In this document: positions 25,968 to 33,570 of the stretch, one piece after another
How the letters are laid out: each line of letters opens with the position of its first letter
How positions within the stretch are numbered: position 1 is the stretch's first letter
Assembly: GCA_963530515.1 (NCBI GenBank)
Contig: CAUSEC010000019.1
Coordinates: 47,451-111,450, forward strand
DNA from: CBFFRJ01 sp963530515
Lineage (GTDB): Bacteria > Pseudomonadota > Gammaproteobacteria > Enterobacterales > Enterobacteriaceae
DNA: 64,000 bases
Reading direction: 5' to 3'
Notes under the pieces: model-generated
What the model was told of the DNA's origin: nothing
What the model saw: only the letters and a program-made list of their open reading frames with translations
Database searches by the model: none
Program-made: the position numbers and the translations under genes

Positions 25968-26332
25968 CTGCTATGAGCGAGGAACGGTCCTCGCAATGAT
26001 TATTTATCTCCTTACTTGATGCCATAATTAGCAGGTAGAGACCTGACATAATCTGCAATCTCTCCATTGTAATAAGTCGCTATACTTTCAAAGACATCCG
26101 CTATATATTTTCGATTAACTTCATCAAGGGACTGAAGAGTTCCTGCAATACTTTCCTGCATCTCAATGGCTACATCAGGATTAATTAAGTTCTCGTCGGT
26201 AAATTCGAGTGCGATAGCTATATCAGCAATGACTTTAACTAATTGTATAGATTGTGAGGACATATGAACCTCTACTTATTTTTTGACTGGATCCCTGCGC
26301 ATCAACTTAACATGAATTTAGCAACGTCTGCT
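25968..26332. repeat. 365-bp direct repeat, copy 2
   Basis: This is a near-identical copy of 22107-22471 in the same orientation. The DNA between the copies (GNAT, small protein, LysE, DAO pseudogene) could be lost as one piece by recombination between them. Confidence 0.9.
26012..26263 (-). CDS. Small 83-residue protein, copy 2 of a duplicated gene
   Basis: The protein sequence is identical to that at 22151-22402 and carries the same GAGG ribosome binding site. Codon 2 differs silently (TCC instead of TCT). The product is acidic, helical and cytosolic, of unknown function. Confidence 0.7.
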   Translation of the reverse strand: MSSQSIQLVKVIADIAIALEFTDENLINPDVAIEMQESIAGTLQSLDEVNRKYIADVFESIATYYNGEIADYVRSLPANYGIK

Positions 26333-26352
26333 CCTGGAACTGAACAGACCTT
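26319..26352. repeat. Degenerate short repeat, copy D
   Basis: TAGCAAC-GTCTGCTCCTGGAACTGAACAGACC shares the left part with copies A-C but has a different right half, so that GTCTG and CAGAC pair. It overlaps the right end of the 365-bp repeat. Confidence 0.45.
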
Positions 26353-26506
26353 CATCTTCCAGCATTCTGAAGCTGCATTTGTTTTGACGGTGAGCGAGTA
26401 ACAATGTGATTTGTTCATAGTGGGTCAAATAAATTATCCGCAAAGTGTGCTGCTCGGTTGATACCGGGCAGACAGTGATTCACTGCTGCCCGGCACATTA
26501 TCTGCG

Positions 26507-26926
26507 TTATTCCCCTTTAATTTCTACCAGAGTGCCTTTGCGACGGGATGCGGAACCATCCGGAAGGAAAATATTGGTATAAGCGACACCATGGCGGAAA
26601 TCGTCTACATGAACCACGTGCTGCCCGGCACGACGTGACCAGTAGATCATATAAACATCGTTGCCGATTGGGGTGACGGTGATGGGGACGATAGCAGTGT
26701 TTTTTCCGTCAGGAGAGGTGAAACGCATTTCCTGTGCCGAGGTAAAATCGAGACGGAATTTCTGATCGCCAAAATCAACGTTATATGATTTTCCGGCGGG
26801 TGAGAACTGAGCATGAGTGGCCTGTGGCACGTCATGCTCACCTGTACTTTCTGCAAATGCAGATCCTGCAATACCGGCAGAGAGTGCCAGTACGATCATG
26901 GCCGGAATAACGTTTTTTAACAGCAT
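26507..26926 (-). CDS. Exported MoaF-like protein
   Basis: This 139-residue protein has a signal peptide (cleavage near AGSAFA, residue 25) and a small beta-barrel domain with YNVDFGDQKFRLDF, then EMRFTSPDG, VYMIYWSRRAGQHVVHVDDF and a final strand. This pattern resembles MoaF-type lipocalin-like domains, which bind small molecules. The periplasmic location argues against a molybdenum-cofactor role. The gene is monocistronic with AT-rich flanks. Function unknown. Confidence 0.7.
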   Translation of the reverse strand: MLLKNVIPAMIVLALSAGIAGSAFAESTGEHDVPQATHAQFSPAGKSYNVDFGDQKFRLDFTSAQEMRFTSPDGKNTAIVPITVTPIGNDVYMIYWSRRAGQHVVHVDDFRHGVAYTNIFLPDGSASRRKGTLVEIKGE

Positions 26927-27496
26927 GTGAATTCCTCTGGTTTTTTTTGAAATAAAAAAAGATGCCGTTGAGGCACTGGAGAATCTTATACACAGTCTGA
27001 GGTAGCAGAAAAAGAAGGCACCTTCGGGTAACCTGGTTTCTTCAAAGGTACTTGCTAAAGAAGACCTGCACGTGGTTACAGGACGAATTTATATGTGGCA
27101 TCCGTTCGGGGAAGTGAGGGTAGATTACTGGTATTTTCTCTGAAACAAAGGAAATATTTCTGAGGAATACTCACTGTTCGCGTTGAATGAGGAGTAGAAG
27201 GAAGTAATGTATAATCCAATCGTCACACTGTTTTCTAATGTGCTAAAACGAGATGACACAATGAAATTTGAAGACACTTTTTTAGTCGTGAGGAAAGATA
27301 TTCGATTTTCACCTGCAACGGGCCGAACTGAACGATACCTTACTGCTGCGCCTATTAAAAAAGGGAATGCAGAGCGCTGGCTGAAAATAACAGCGAGCGC
27401 CCCATGACTCTCTGAAGCAACCTTATAAAGCACTGTGATGCCATCGTACGTTTTAGCACCGGCTGCACGCCATTAAGCAGTGAGCCTGCTTGCCGA
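26927..27496. other. Mostly non-coding gap of 570 bases
   Basis: Nothing is firmly supported apart from the doubtful small frame at 27207. The segment contains the promoter of the MoaF-like gene and the 3' side of the large secreted-protein gene. Confidence 0.4.
27207..27407 (+). CDS. Possible small basic protein, weakly supported
   Basis: This frame of 66 codons has AAGGAAGT immediately before the ATG, and a second ATG at codon 19. The product is basic (RKDIRFSPATGRTERY) with no recognisable domain. It may be a real small protein or chance. Confidence 0.35.
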   Translation: MYNPIVTLFSNVLKRDDTMKFEDTFLVVRKDIRFSPATGRTERYLTAAPIKKGNAERWLKITASAP

Positions 27497-28909
27497 TTAG
27501 CGTGTTACGCTAACGTTTTCCAGTTTAACTGGACTTTCAGGTTTATCACCCACCTGCATCGCGAGAGGCACAAAGACGTTGAACTCTTGCAACCAGGCGA
27601 GTTTTGTACTGGTTTTCGGCAGCTTTCCATTCGTTTCATGGCACTCAACTGACAGATACTTCCCACTAAATTCAGGTGCAATGCTATTTGCGTCGCCTTC
27701 ACCAGTTACGTCGCACCGTAGCGTTGCAGCCGTCACTTTCTTGTCAACATCGATACTGTCCCACTGCGCCTGATATCGCTGATTTTTCACTAACGGGAAA
27801 TGCAGATCCGTCTGCAGCTTGCTCATCAGTGAAGCCCCATTACTGATGGACATAGTGAACTTCAGCTGCAGCTGATTGGCCAGCGTTAAACGTTGCACGG
27901 TCCAGACACTATAATCTTCCAGCTTGCGGATATAACCATCAGGCTGCACATCCAGATTGACTTTGACCTTCCCGAACAGGCTGACTTCGGTATAACGAAT
28001 TTGTTTAAAGCGCGGCAGCGCCGATGGTTTAATTAATGCTTGTGCCTGCTGTTCAATTTCCGAAGAAAGAGGGTATTTATTTAGCCATTGAGGGTTGTTA
28101 TTACTGAGGTCGGGCATTGCAGGCCCCATCAGTGTCGATGCTTTTTTATTAGTAGCAGGGACAAAGTTCCCTTCGGCAGTAAACGTTTTACCCGTGGGTA
28201 ACTGGCAGAGCTGCTCAAAGAGTTTTGCCTTTTCAGGGCCAATATTGAAGCTACTCTTGCGGCGAACAATATCCGCAGTGATAAGTGAGTCCGTAACACG
28301 TCCCTCACTGTCAACGTTCATTGCCGCGACAGCATCACCCTGATGGGTTTTACAGTTATATGAGTAGTTTTCAATTTTTAATACCAGCGGCGCATCGTAC
28401 GGGGGTTCCCAGATGATATCTGCAATGTCATATCCAATGCGTACCGATAACATATCGCCTTCACGCTGAATGCTATTGACATCCACAAGATCGGTAATGC
28501 CCGCTGTAGACGTGGCTGATAATCTTTCCCACCGCGCTTCCTTTATCGGAAGCTGGCAAATCTTGTGGACAGCATCAGGCGTCATCTGCCTGTCATCCTG
28601 TGCAGGTGCATAGCGAAAGTAGCTTTTGCCGTAATAACGAGCTTTGGTAAATCCCTCTTCATCCAGTAAATCCTTGTACAGAAGCTCGGCCTTGCCCTGC
28701 TTACAATCAACGGATCGCCATTGCTGAGCCACTTTTCCATTATCGAAGTTTATCGATGTCATGTAATTGACACGATCCTGAATTCTGAAGACTGACAAAG
28801 GGTTAGTGCCATCATCTGTCGCTGATGATTTATCTGCAGCCTGAACAAAACTAAACGGCATGAGAGAGAGAAAGAGAAGTGGCCGCATTAACGGGTGTAC
28901 GCTGTACAT
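27497..28909 (-). CDS. Large secreted protein, paralogue of the gene at 56172
   Basis: This 470-residue protein has a signal peptide (cleavage after SFVQA, about residue 24), so it is predicted to be periplasmic or outer-membrane associated. Conserved cysteines occur in pairs. Blocks shared with the protein at 56172 include YDAPLVLKI with a following NC, EGRVTDS, a central NKYPL and FKQIRYTE segment, VDVQPDG-type VQPDG, FSGKYLSVEC, and a C-terminal VTR. The two are distant homologues in one family I cannot name. AAGGAA 6 bases before the ATG supports the start. It is monocistronic. Confidence 0.8.
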   Translation of the reverse strand: MYSVHPLMRPLLFLSLMPFSFVQAADKSSATDDGTNPLSVFRIQDRVNYMTSINFDNGKVAQQWRSVDCKQGKAELLYKDLLDEEGFTKARYYGKSYFRYAPAQDDRQMTPDAVHKICQLPIKEARWERLSATSTAGITDLVDVNSIQREGDMLSVRIGYDIADIIWEPPYDAPLVLKIENYSYNCKTHQGDAVAAMNVDSEGRVTDSLITADIVRRKSSFNIGPEKAKLFEQLCQLPTGKTFTAEGNFVPATNKKASTLMGPAMPDLSNNNPQWLNKYPLSSEIEQQAQALIKPSALPRFKQIRYTEVSLFGKVKVNLDVQPDGYIRKLEDYSVWTVQRLTLANQLQLKFTMSISNGASLMSKLQTDLHFPLVKNQRYQAQWDSIDVDKKVTAATLRCDVTGEGDANSIAPEFSGKYLSVECHETNGKLPKTSTKLAWLQEFNVFVPLAMQVGDKPESPVKLENVSVTR

Positions 28910-29035
28910 ACATGTTCCTTCATATATTGATTAAGACATAAAGTATCGGCACCAAAGCGTAAATTTTTACCCCTACAGATATAGAGAACTTGCCACGCAC
29001 GCGCGAAAAGTGCCTGGCCCGAGTGACCGAAACAC

Positions 29036-29518
29036 TCAGCGTTTAAGAGCCGCCAGGATTGTGGCTTCCATTTTTTCCGGGGTGGTGAAGGGCGCAAAAC
29101 GTTTAAGCGGTTTGCCGTCGCGCCCGACCAGGAACTTCGTAAAATTCCATTTGATTCTCCCACCCAGTACGCCAGGCAATTCCTGTTTAAGGTAACGAAA
29201 CACCGGGTGAGCGGCGCTGCCGTTGACTTCCACTTTTTCAAACATCGGGAAACTCACGCCGTAGTTGATGTGGCAGGTCCGGGCGATGTCATCGGGGCCG
29301 CCGGGTTCCTGTTTACCGAACTGATTGCAGGGGAAGCCCAGCACCACCAGCCCCAGGGCGGCATACTTTTTATAGAGCACTTCAAGGCCTGCGTATTGCG
29401 GCGTGAAACCACACTGGCTGGCGGTATTGACCACCAGAACCAGTTTGCCCGCGTAGTCGGCCATCGCGATGGGCTGGCCATCAAGGCGGGTGGCGGTCAG
29501 TTGATGAAAGGTGGTCAT
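29036..29518 (-). CDS. Glutathione peroxidase (BtuE-like)
   Basis: This 160-residue thiol peroxidase has the active-site sequence NTASQCGFT (Cys36), the glutamine region LGFPCNQFGKQEPG, and the tryptophan motif KWNFTKFLVG. Members reduce hydrogen peroxide and organic hydroperoxides with glutathione or thioredoxin. Enterobacterial BtuE is the closest known relative, though here it is not in a btu operon. AAGGA sits 7 bases before the ATG at 29518, so the longer frame to 29572 is not used. There is no signal peptide. Confidence 0.92.
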   Translation of the reverse strand: MTTFHQLTATRLDGQPIAMADYAGKLVLVVNTASQCGFTPQYAGLEVLYKKYAALGLVVLGFPCNQFGKQEPGGPDDIARTCHINYGVSFPMFEKVEVNGSAAHPVFRYLKQELPGVLGGRIKWNFTKFLVGRDGKPLKRFAPFTTPEKMEATILAALKR

Positions 29519-29820
29519 GTTGCAATCCTTAGAGAAGAACCCGTTCACCGTCGGCAATGCTGCCGGGCGCACGGCGTGTGGCCTGAGTCGGTAGAGGAGG
29601 GCGACGGCACCCCTCTTGTCTTGTTCGTGCGATTTAATCCTGGGCGATACCTGTTGGCAACATCAAACGCAAAGCACAACAAACGCCAGGAATAACCGCC
29701 GGGTGCGGGTGCTGTCATCCAGACATCCTATGGCTGCACTGAGTAATACCCTTTCAATGCCGCTGTATTTGTATATCGTTGAACCGGGACGTTCATCACC
29801 GCACTCATTATGAGAACATT

Positions 29821-30636
29821 ATGCGCGAGAAAAGCAGAGCCTTTCGTCTTCTTCACGAATCCGGGAAAACCTTCGTCATTCCTAACCCATGGGACGCTGG
29901 CACCGCCAGAATACTCGAAAAAATGGGCTTCAGCGCCCTTGCCACAACGAGCGCAGGTCTCGCGTTTTCGTTAGGCGTCGCTGAAGGCCAGGTCTCCTGG
30001 CAGCAGGTCATGCAGCATTGCCGGACCCTCGTCGCAGCGACTGCTTTGCCCGTGTCCGCCGATCTCGAAAAAGGGGCCGGAGACAGCCCGGAGAGTGCTG
30101 CACAAACCATAAGAATGGCGGCGGAGGCCGGGCTGGCAGGTTGTTCTCTCGAAGATTACACCGGCCAGCCAGCGACGCCTGTTTTCGATTTGAGTCTCGC
30201 GGTTGAGCGGATCGCGGCGGCAGCAGAATCACGCGATATGCACGATCCTGACTTTGTTATCACGGCGCGGGCGGAGAATTTCATGTGGGGTAAGACCGAT
30301 CTCGATGACACCATCCTGAGGCTTCAGGCGTTCGAAAAAGCGGGGGCGGATGTTCTCTATGCCCCCGGCATTCAGAGCCTGTCGATGATTAAAACGCTCT
30401 GCGCGTCGCTGCAAAAACCGGTCAATGTGGTGATGGGATTGCCCGGAAATCTCTACAGCGTTGATGAACTCTCTCAGGCCGGCGTGCGGCGCATCAGTGT
30501 GGGCGCCTCAATGGCCCGGTTCGCCTATGGCGCCTTTGTTCAGGCGGCACAGGAGGTCAGGGGCGAGGGCACGTTTTCTTATGCAAAAGAGGCCATCGGT
30601 TTTTCAGCGCTCGAGGCCTTCTTTCGAAAAGAGTGA
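29821..30636 (+). CDS. Isocitrate lyase / PEP mutase-family enzyme
   Basis: This 271-residue TIM-barrel enzyme belongs to the PEP mutase/isocitrate lyase superfamily. Key features are FVIPNPWDAGTARILEKMGF near the N-terminus, the metal-binding SADLEKGAGDSPE (a variant of the usual DxDxGYG loop), SLEDYTG, and ARAENFMWG. Relatives include methylisocitrate lyase, oxaloacetate decarboxylase and phosphonate enzymes. The isocitrate lyase KKCGH motif is absent, so C-C or C-P bond cleavage of an unknown acid is likely. The start at 29821 is chosen because the family begins near here. A start 14 codons upstream is possible. Confidence 0.85.
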   Translation: MREKSRAFRLLHESGKTFVIPNPWDAGTARILEKMGFSALATTSAGLAFSLGVAEGQVSWQQVMQHCRTLVAATALPVSADLEKGAGDSPESAAQTIRMAAEAGLAGCSLEDYTGQPATPVFDLSLAVERIAAAAESRDMHDPDFVITARAENFMWGKTDLDDTILRLQAFEKAGADVLYAPGIQSLSMIKTLCASLQKPVNVVMGLPGNLYSVDELSQAGVRRISVGASMARFAYGAFVQAAQEVRGEGTFSYAKEAIGFSALEAFFRKE

Positions 30637-30875
30637 ACCCTCATTATGCCTTGTCAAAATTAGCTGGAGAAGTTGGGGCAATTATGGATAGCCTACCCTT
30701 AGCTATCTGTAGGCAGTTCCCTGGGATAGAAGCACGTTAACTTGAGGCAATAAAAAAGGAGGTGATCAAAGCTTTGAATTGAGCATCGAGATTGGTGGAT
30801 GAAATTCCAACAATGAGAAAAGATTATATTTCTCAAAATCAAAAACCCGAGTTTTACAGGGGGTAATGTTATTTT

Positions 30876-32033
30876 TTAATATCCTAAATTGCCTATTTCT
30901 CTTTTTAAAGCCGCTTGTAATAGTCCTTTTGCATAATTACGCATGAGTTTATCTTCTTCATTTAGTCTGTTGATTACACCATGTACTATTTTAGACCGTA
31001 TGGTGTAAATTTTACAAAAGGCTTCTTTTATTTTTCTTCTTTGAGTTATGTTTTTACCAATAAGATATGCGCATCGGTCAGCAAGCATTTTCGTTAAGCC
31101 ACCTTGATCTTGATCATCTCCAAATATAGCTTCCAGCCCCATGCAGATTTGAAGAAAAGCCATCGTGTCATCTTCATTATATGATGAATTCATATACCAC
31201 CCTATAGCCATCCTTATACGTTTGGCCTCACTGGACTGGTCCTCTATTAAATGGCTGATAATATTGCCGATGTATTCTATTATCACTCCGGGATTGTCAG
31301 GTTGATTGGCTTTTAATTCTAAAGAGCTTATGTATTTTGAAATGGAAAGCGGAAGGGATTCACTAAATGATTCGAGCGGGAAGTGATTGTCCGTTATAGT
31401 GGCGCTATATTTTTTGATAAGATGTTTGTCGTATATTCCAGATAAACCAAGTGCCACCTCTGGATTGTCGTTCATGTTTTCTTTGGCAGCGACTAAACCT
31501 TGTTCAGTTATGAAAAACAAGAATGTGTTCACATCGTTAATGTACTCCTTGAGAAAGTCGCTTTTGGTATAAGGAGAGTATAATCCCGCGCCATAAAACT
31601 CTACCTCTATTTTAGTTTTTTGTCTGCTGCCGAACAATCCTAAATCAAGTTGCGGTGAACGAACTCTCCTTAATTTTATATTTTTGTTTTTTAAATTTTC
31701 AGGGAGGTCTAATTCTCCAAACTCAAAGGCTACAGTATAAGTGGATGGGCACTTTAAATATGCATCGTAAAGGAACTCTATGAGTTCATCTCTTTCCTTT
31801 TGTGGCATCTCATCAGTTGAATAATCAATTTCTTTTTCTAAAATGTATGTATAGTAATAGTTGACTTTGTGGTAATAATTTATTGTGCACTGAAAGCTGT
31901 TTATTTTTGTTTTTTCTTTTCGTTTGTTAAGTTCAGTCGCAATAGCTTCAAAATACTCAGGTGCGAAATTTAAATGGGGGACTCGTTTCTGAATTCGTGT
32001 TATAGCAATTAATTCAGCGATGATTTTTTTCAT
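30876..32033 (-). CDS. Apea-like HEPN domain protein, AT-rich
   Basis: This 385-residue protein is encoded by markedly AT-rich DNA. The C-terminal third (about residues 275-380) looks like an Apea-type HEPN domain: FLQICMGLEAIFGDD, LTKMLADRCAYLIG, and the catalytic-type R-x4-H motif in RSKIVHG. HEPN domains are often RNases in toxins and phage-defence proteins. The N-terminal part has mixed strands and aromatic residues and is unrecognised. No antitoxin, nucleotidyltransferase or restriction gene is adjacent. The composition contrasts with the GC-rich genes on both sides, which suggests horizontal transfer. Confidence 0.75.
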   Translation of the reverse strand: MKKIIAELIAITRIQKRVPHLNFAPEYFEAIATELNKRKEKTKINSFQCTINYYHKVNYYYTYILEKEIDYSTDEMPQKERDELIEFLYDAYLKCPSTYTVAFEFGELDLPENLKNKNIKLRRVRSPQLDLGLFGSRQKTKIEVEFYGAGLYSPYTKSDFLKEYINDVNTFLFFITEQGLVAAKENMNDNPEVALGLSGIYDKHLIKKYSATITDNHFPLESFSESLPLSISKYISSLELKANQPDNPGVIIEYIGNIISHLIEDQSSEAKRIRMAIGWYMNSSYNEDDTMAFLQICMGLEAIFGDDQDQGGLTKMLADRCAYLIGKNITQRRKIKEAFCKIYTIRSKIVHGVINRLNEEDKLMRNYAKGLLQAALKREIGNLGY

Positions 32034-32486
32034 TTTTTCACTTGACTTTTGGTGTATGATATTTTTTTTGCATTTTTATGTTTTAATTCTTTATGGAGAA
32101 CATTTAAGAAGAATTTACAGAGAGCACGTGTATTGCTAAATGTATTGCAACTTCTATTCAGACACAGACCTTGTAAGCTTTTTTTCTATCTCAGTCAATC
32201 ATATACATTCTAGATTGACTCATGTAGCCGAAGCACTAAGCTTCACGCTTCAGTGGCCATACGATTACCATCGTGCAACGTTGTCAAACTCATATGCGCC
32301 GTCTGGCTTCAGTCTTTGCTCCCTTAGGTTTTTCAGGTCTCTATTTTGCAACACAGTGTACATTGCCAGGTGCTGTGTGACTTACCGTGCTCGCGCTCTA
32401 TCTTCTCGCGATGCCACTGATTTACGTCAGCCCCCGGACGTCAGCAAAAAGCGAGTATTAAAGGACAAACTCAGGGGGAGCAGGGC
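32034..32486. other. Non-coding gap of about 450 bases
   Basis: No gene is supported. A 116-codon plus-strand frame has an unprotein-like composition and no ribosome binding site. The composition shifts from AT-rich to average across the gap. A short direct repeat ACGTCAGC occurs at 32424-32431 and 32438-32445. Confidence 0.4.
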
Positions 32487-33449
32487 TTAACGGTGCTTAA
32501 TCGTGTTCACCTTTGCATCGAGCAGCGTTTTTTTTCCGACCACGGCACTGGGCTGGCGGCCAAAATAGCGATAAAACGCCACGCTGAAGTTATTTGCATG
32601 GCGATAGCCGACCTGCCAGCCCGCCTGCGCGACCTGATAGCCCTGTTCCAGCAACTGGTGGGCCTTTTCCATACGCATCTGCAACAGCATCTGGCCTGGA
32701 GTGGTATTGAAGCGCTGATTAAACCCCTGCTTAAGCTTGTAATCGCTCAGCCCCACCGCCATCGCCAGCGTGCTGAGCGAAAAAGGCTCGTTGAGATGCG
32801 CGAGCATCCAGTCGCGGGCTTGCTCCAGCTGCCGATCGTCCCTCGGATGCAGCGGTCGCTCCCGCACCTCTTGTAACAGATGCCGGTGTTCAGCCAGCAG
32901 ATTCAGCGCATTGATGTGCAACATCAGCGCGTCATCGCCCTCACGCTCGAGCCGCTCCAGCAGCAGCGTCGTTGCCCGGCTGTAGGGGGTAAAAGCATGA
33001 TTGACCACCATACCGGTGGCAAAGAGCCGGTTGCTGACGTCCTGCCCAAGATAGCGGGTGGCACTGTCGGCGCTCAGCAAAAGCCGCAGCTGTCCGACCT
33101 GCTCGCCTGCCAGATAGCGGCGTTCTCCCTGGCTGCCGTGAAAGCTGGTAACGGTAAGCTGGCCTGCGGTAAAAACGGTCTCGCTGCCGTCGCACCCGTG
33201 AAAAGAGGAGCGCCCGACCAGACCAAAAGTCAGCACCAGCATCGGGCAATCGTGCGGGTTGCGGGTCTCTTCAATTAATGGCCGTAGCGGCTGATAGTGG
33301 GAGCGGGCAACGGTAAAACCGTCGGCCACCGGGCTGAAACGGGAATGGCAGTGGCCCACCGTCGCAGGCAGCATACGGATATTGCCCTGTTGTTCGGCAT
33401 CTTCCGCCGTCAGTCGATAGCTTTGTGTGCCCTGAAAAGCCTTCATCAT
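32487..33449 (-). CDS. AraC-family regulator, PchR-like
   Basis: This 320-residue protein has a C-terminal AraC domain (about residues 220-310) with LAMAVGLSDYKLKQGFNQRFNTTPGQML and VGYRHANNFSVAFYRYFGRQPS. These features are typical of PchR, the regulator of siderophore receptor genes. The N-terminal domain (about 20-190) would sense an iron-siderophore. It is divergent from the TonB receptor gene, with a Fur-like site in the gap. GGAG is 5 bases before the ATG at 33449. It probably activates the receptor/methyltransferase/permease operon. Confidence 0.85.
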   Translation of the reverse strand: MMKAFQGTQSYRLTAEDAEQQGNIRMLPATVGHCHSRFSPVADGFTVARSHYQPLRPLIEETRNPHDCPMLVLTFGLVGRSSFHGCDGSETVFTAGQLTVTSFHGSQGERRYLAGEQVGQLRLLLSADSATRYLGQDVSNRLFATGMVVNHAFTPYSRATTLLLERLEREGDDALMLHINALNLLAEHRHLLQEVRERPLHPRDDRQLEQARDWMLAHLNEPFSLSTLAMAVGLSDYKLKQGFNQRFNTTPGQMLLQMRMEKAHQLLEQGYQVAQAGWQVGYRHANNFSVAFYRYFGRQPSAVVGKKTLLDAKVNTIKHR

Positions 33450-33498
33450 CACCGTCTCCGTTTCGCAGACGAAAATCACCGCCTCGCATACAAACGAG

Positions 33499-33517
33499 GA
33501 TAATAACCATTCTCATA
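33499..33517. promoter_or_regulatory. Putative Fur box
   Basis: GATAATAACCATTCTCATA resembles the 19-bp Fur consensus, with a perfect left hexamer GATAAT and a partly conserved right half. It lies in the gap between the PchR-like regulator and the TonB receptor, where iron repression is expected. Confidence 0.5.
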
Positions 33518-33570
33518 TACAGATACCATAGTTGCCGATCTCGCGCTATTGACACTCGATGAGGATGAGA

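Noticed and set aside
22107..26332. Composite transposon bounded by the 365-bp repeats
   Set aside because: No transposase, terminal inverted repeats or target-site duplication are visible in either copy. A duplicated gene segment is all the sequence supports.
32140..32490. 116-codon plus-strand frame in the gap before the PchR-like gene
   Set aside because: It has no ribosome binding site, an unprotein-like composition and no domain.
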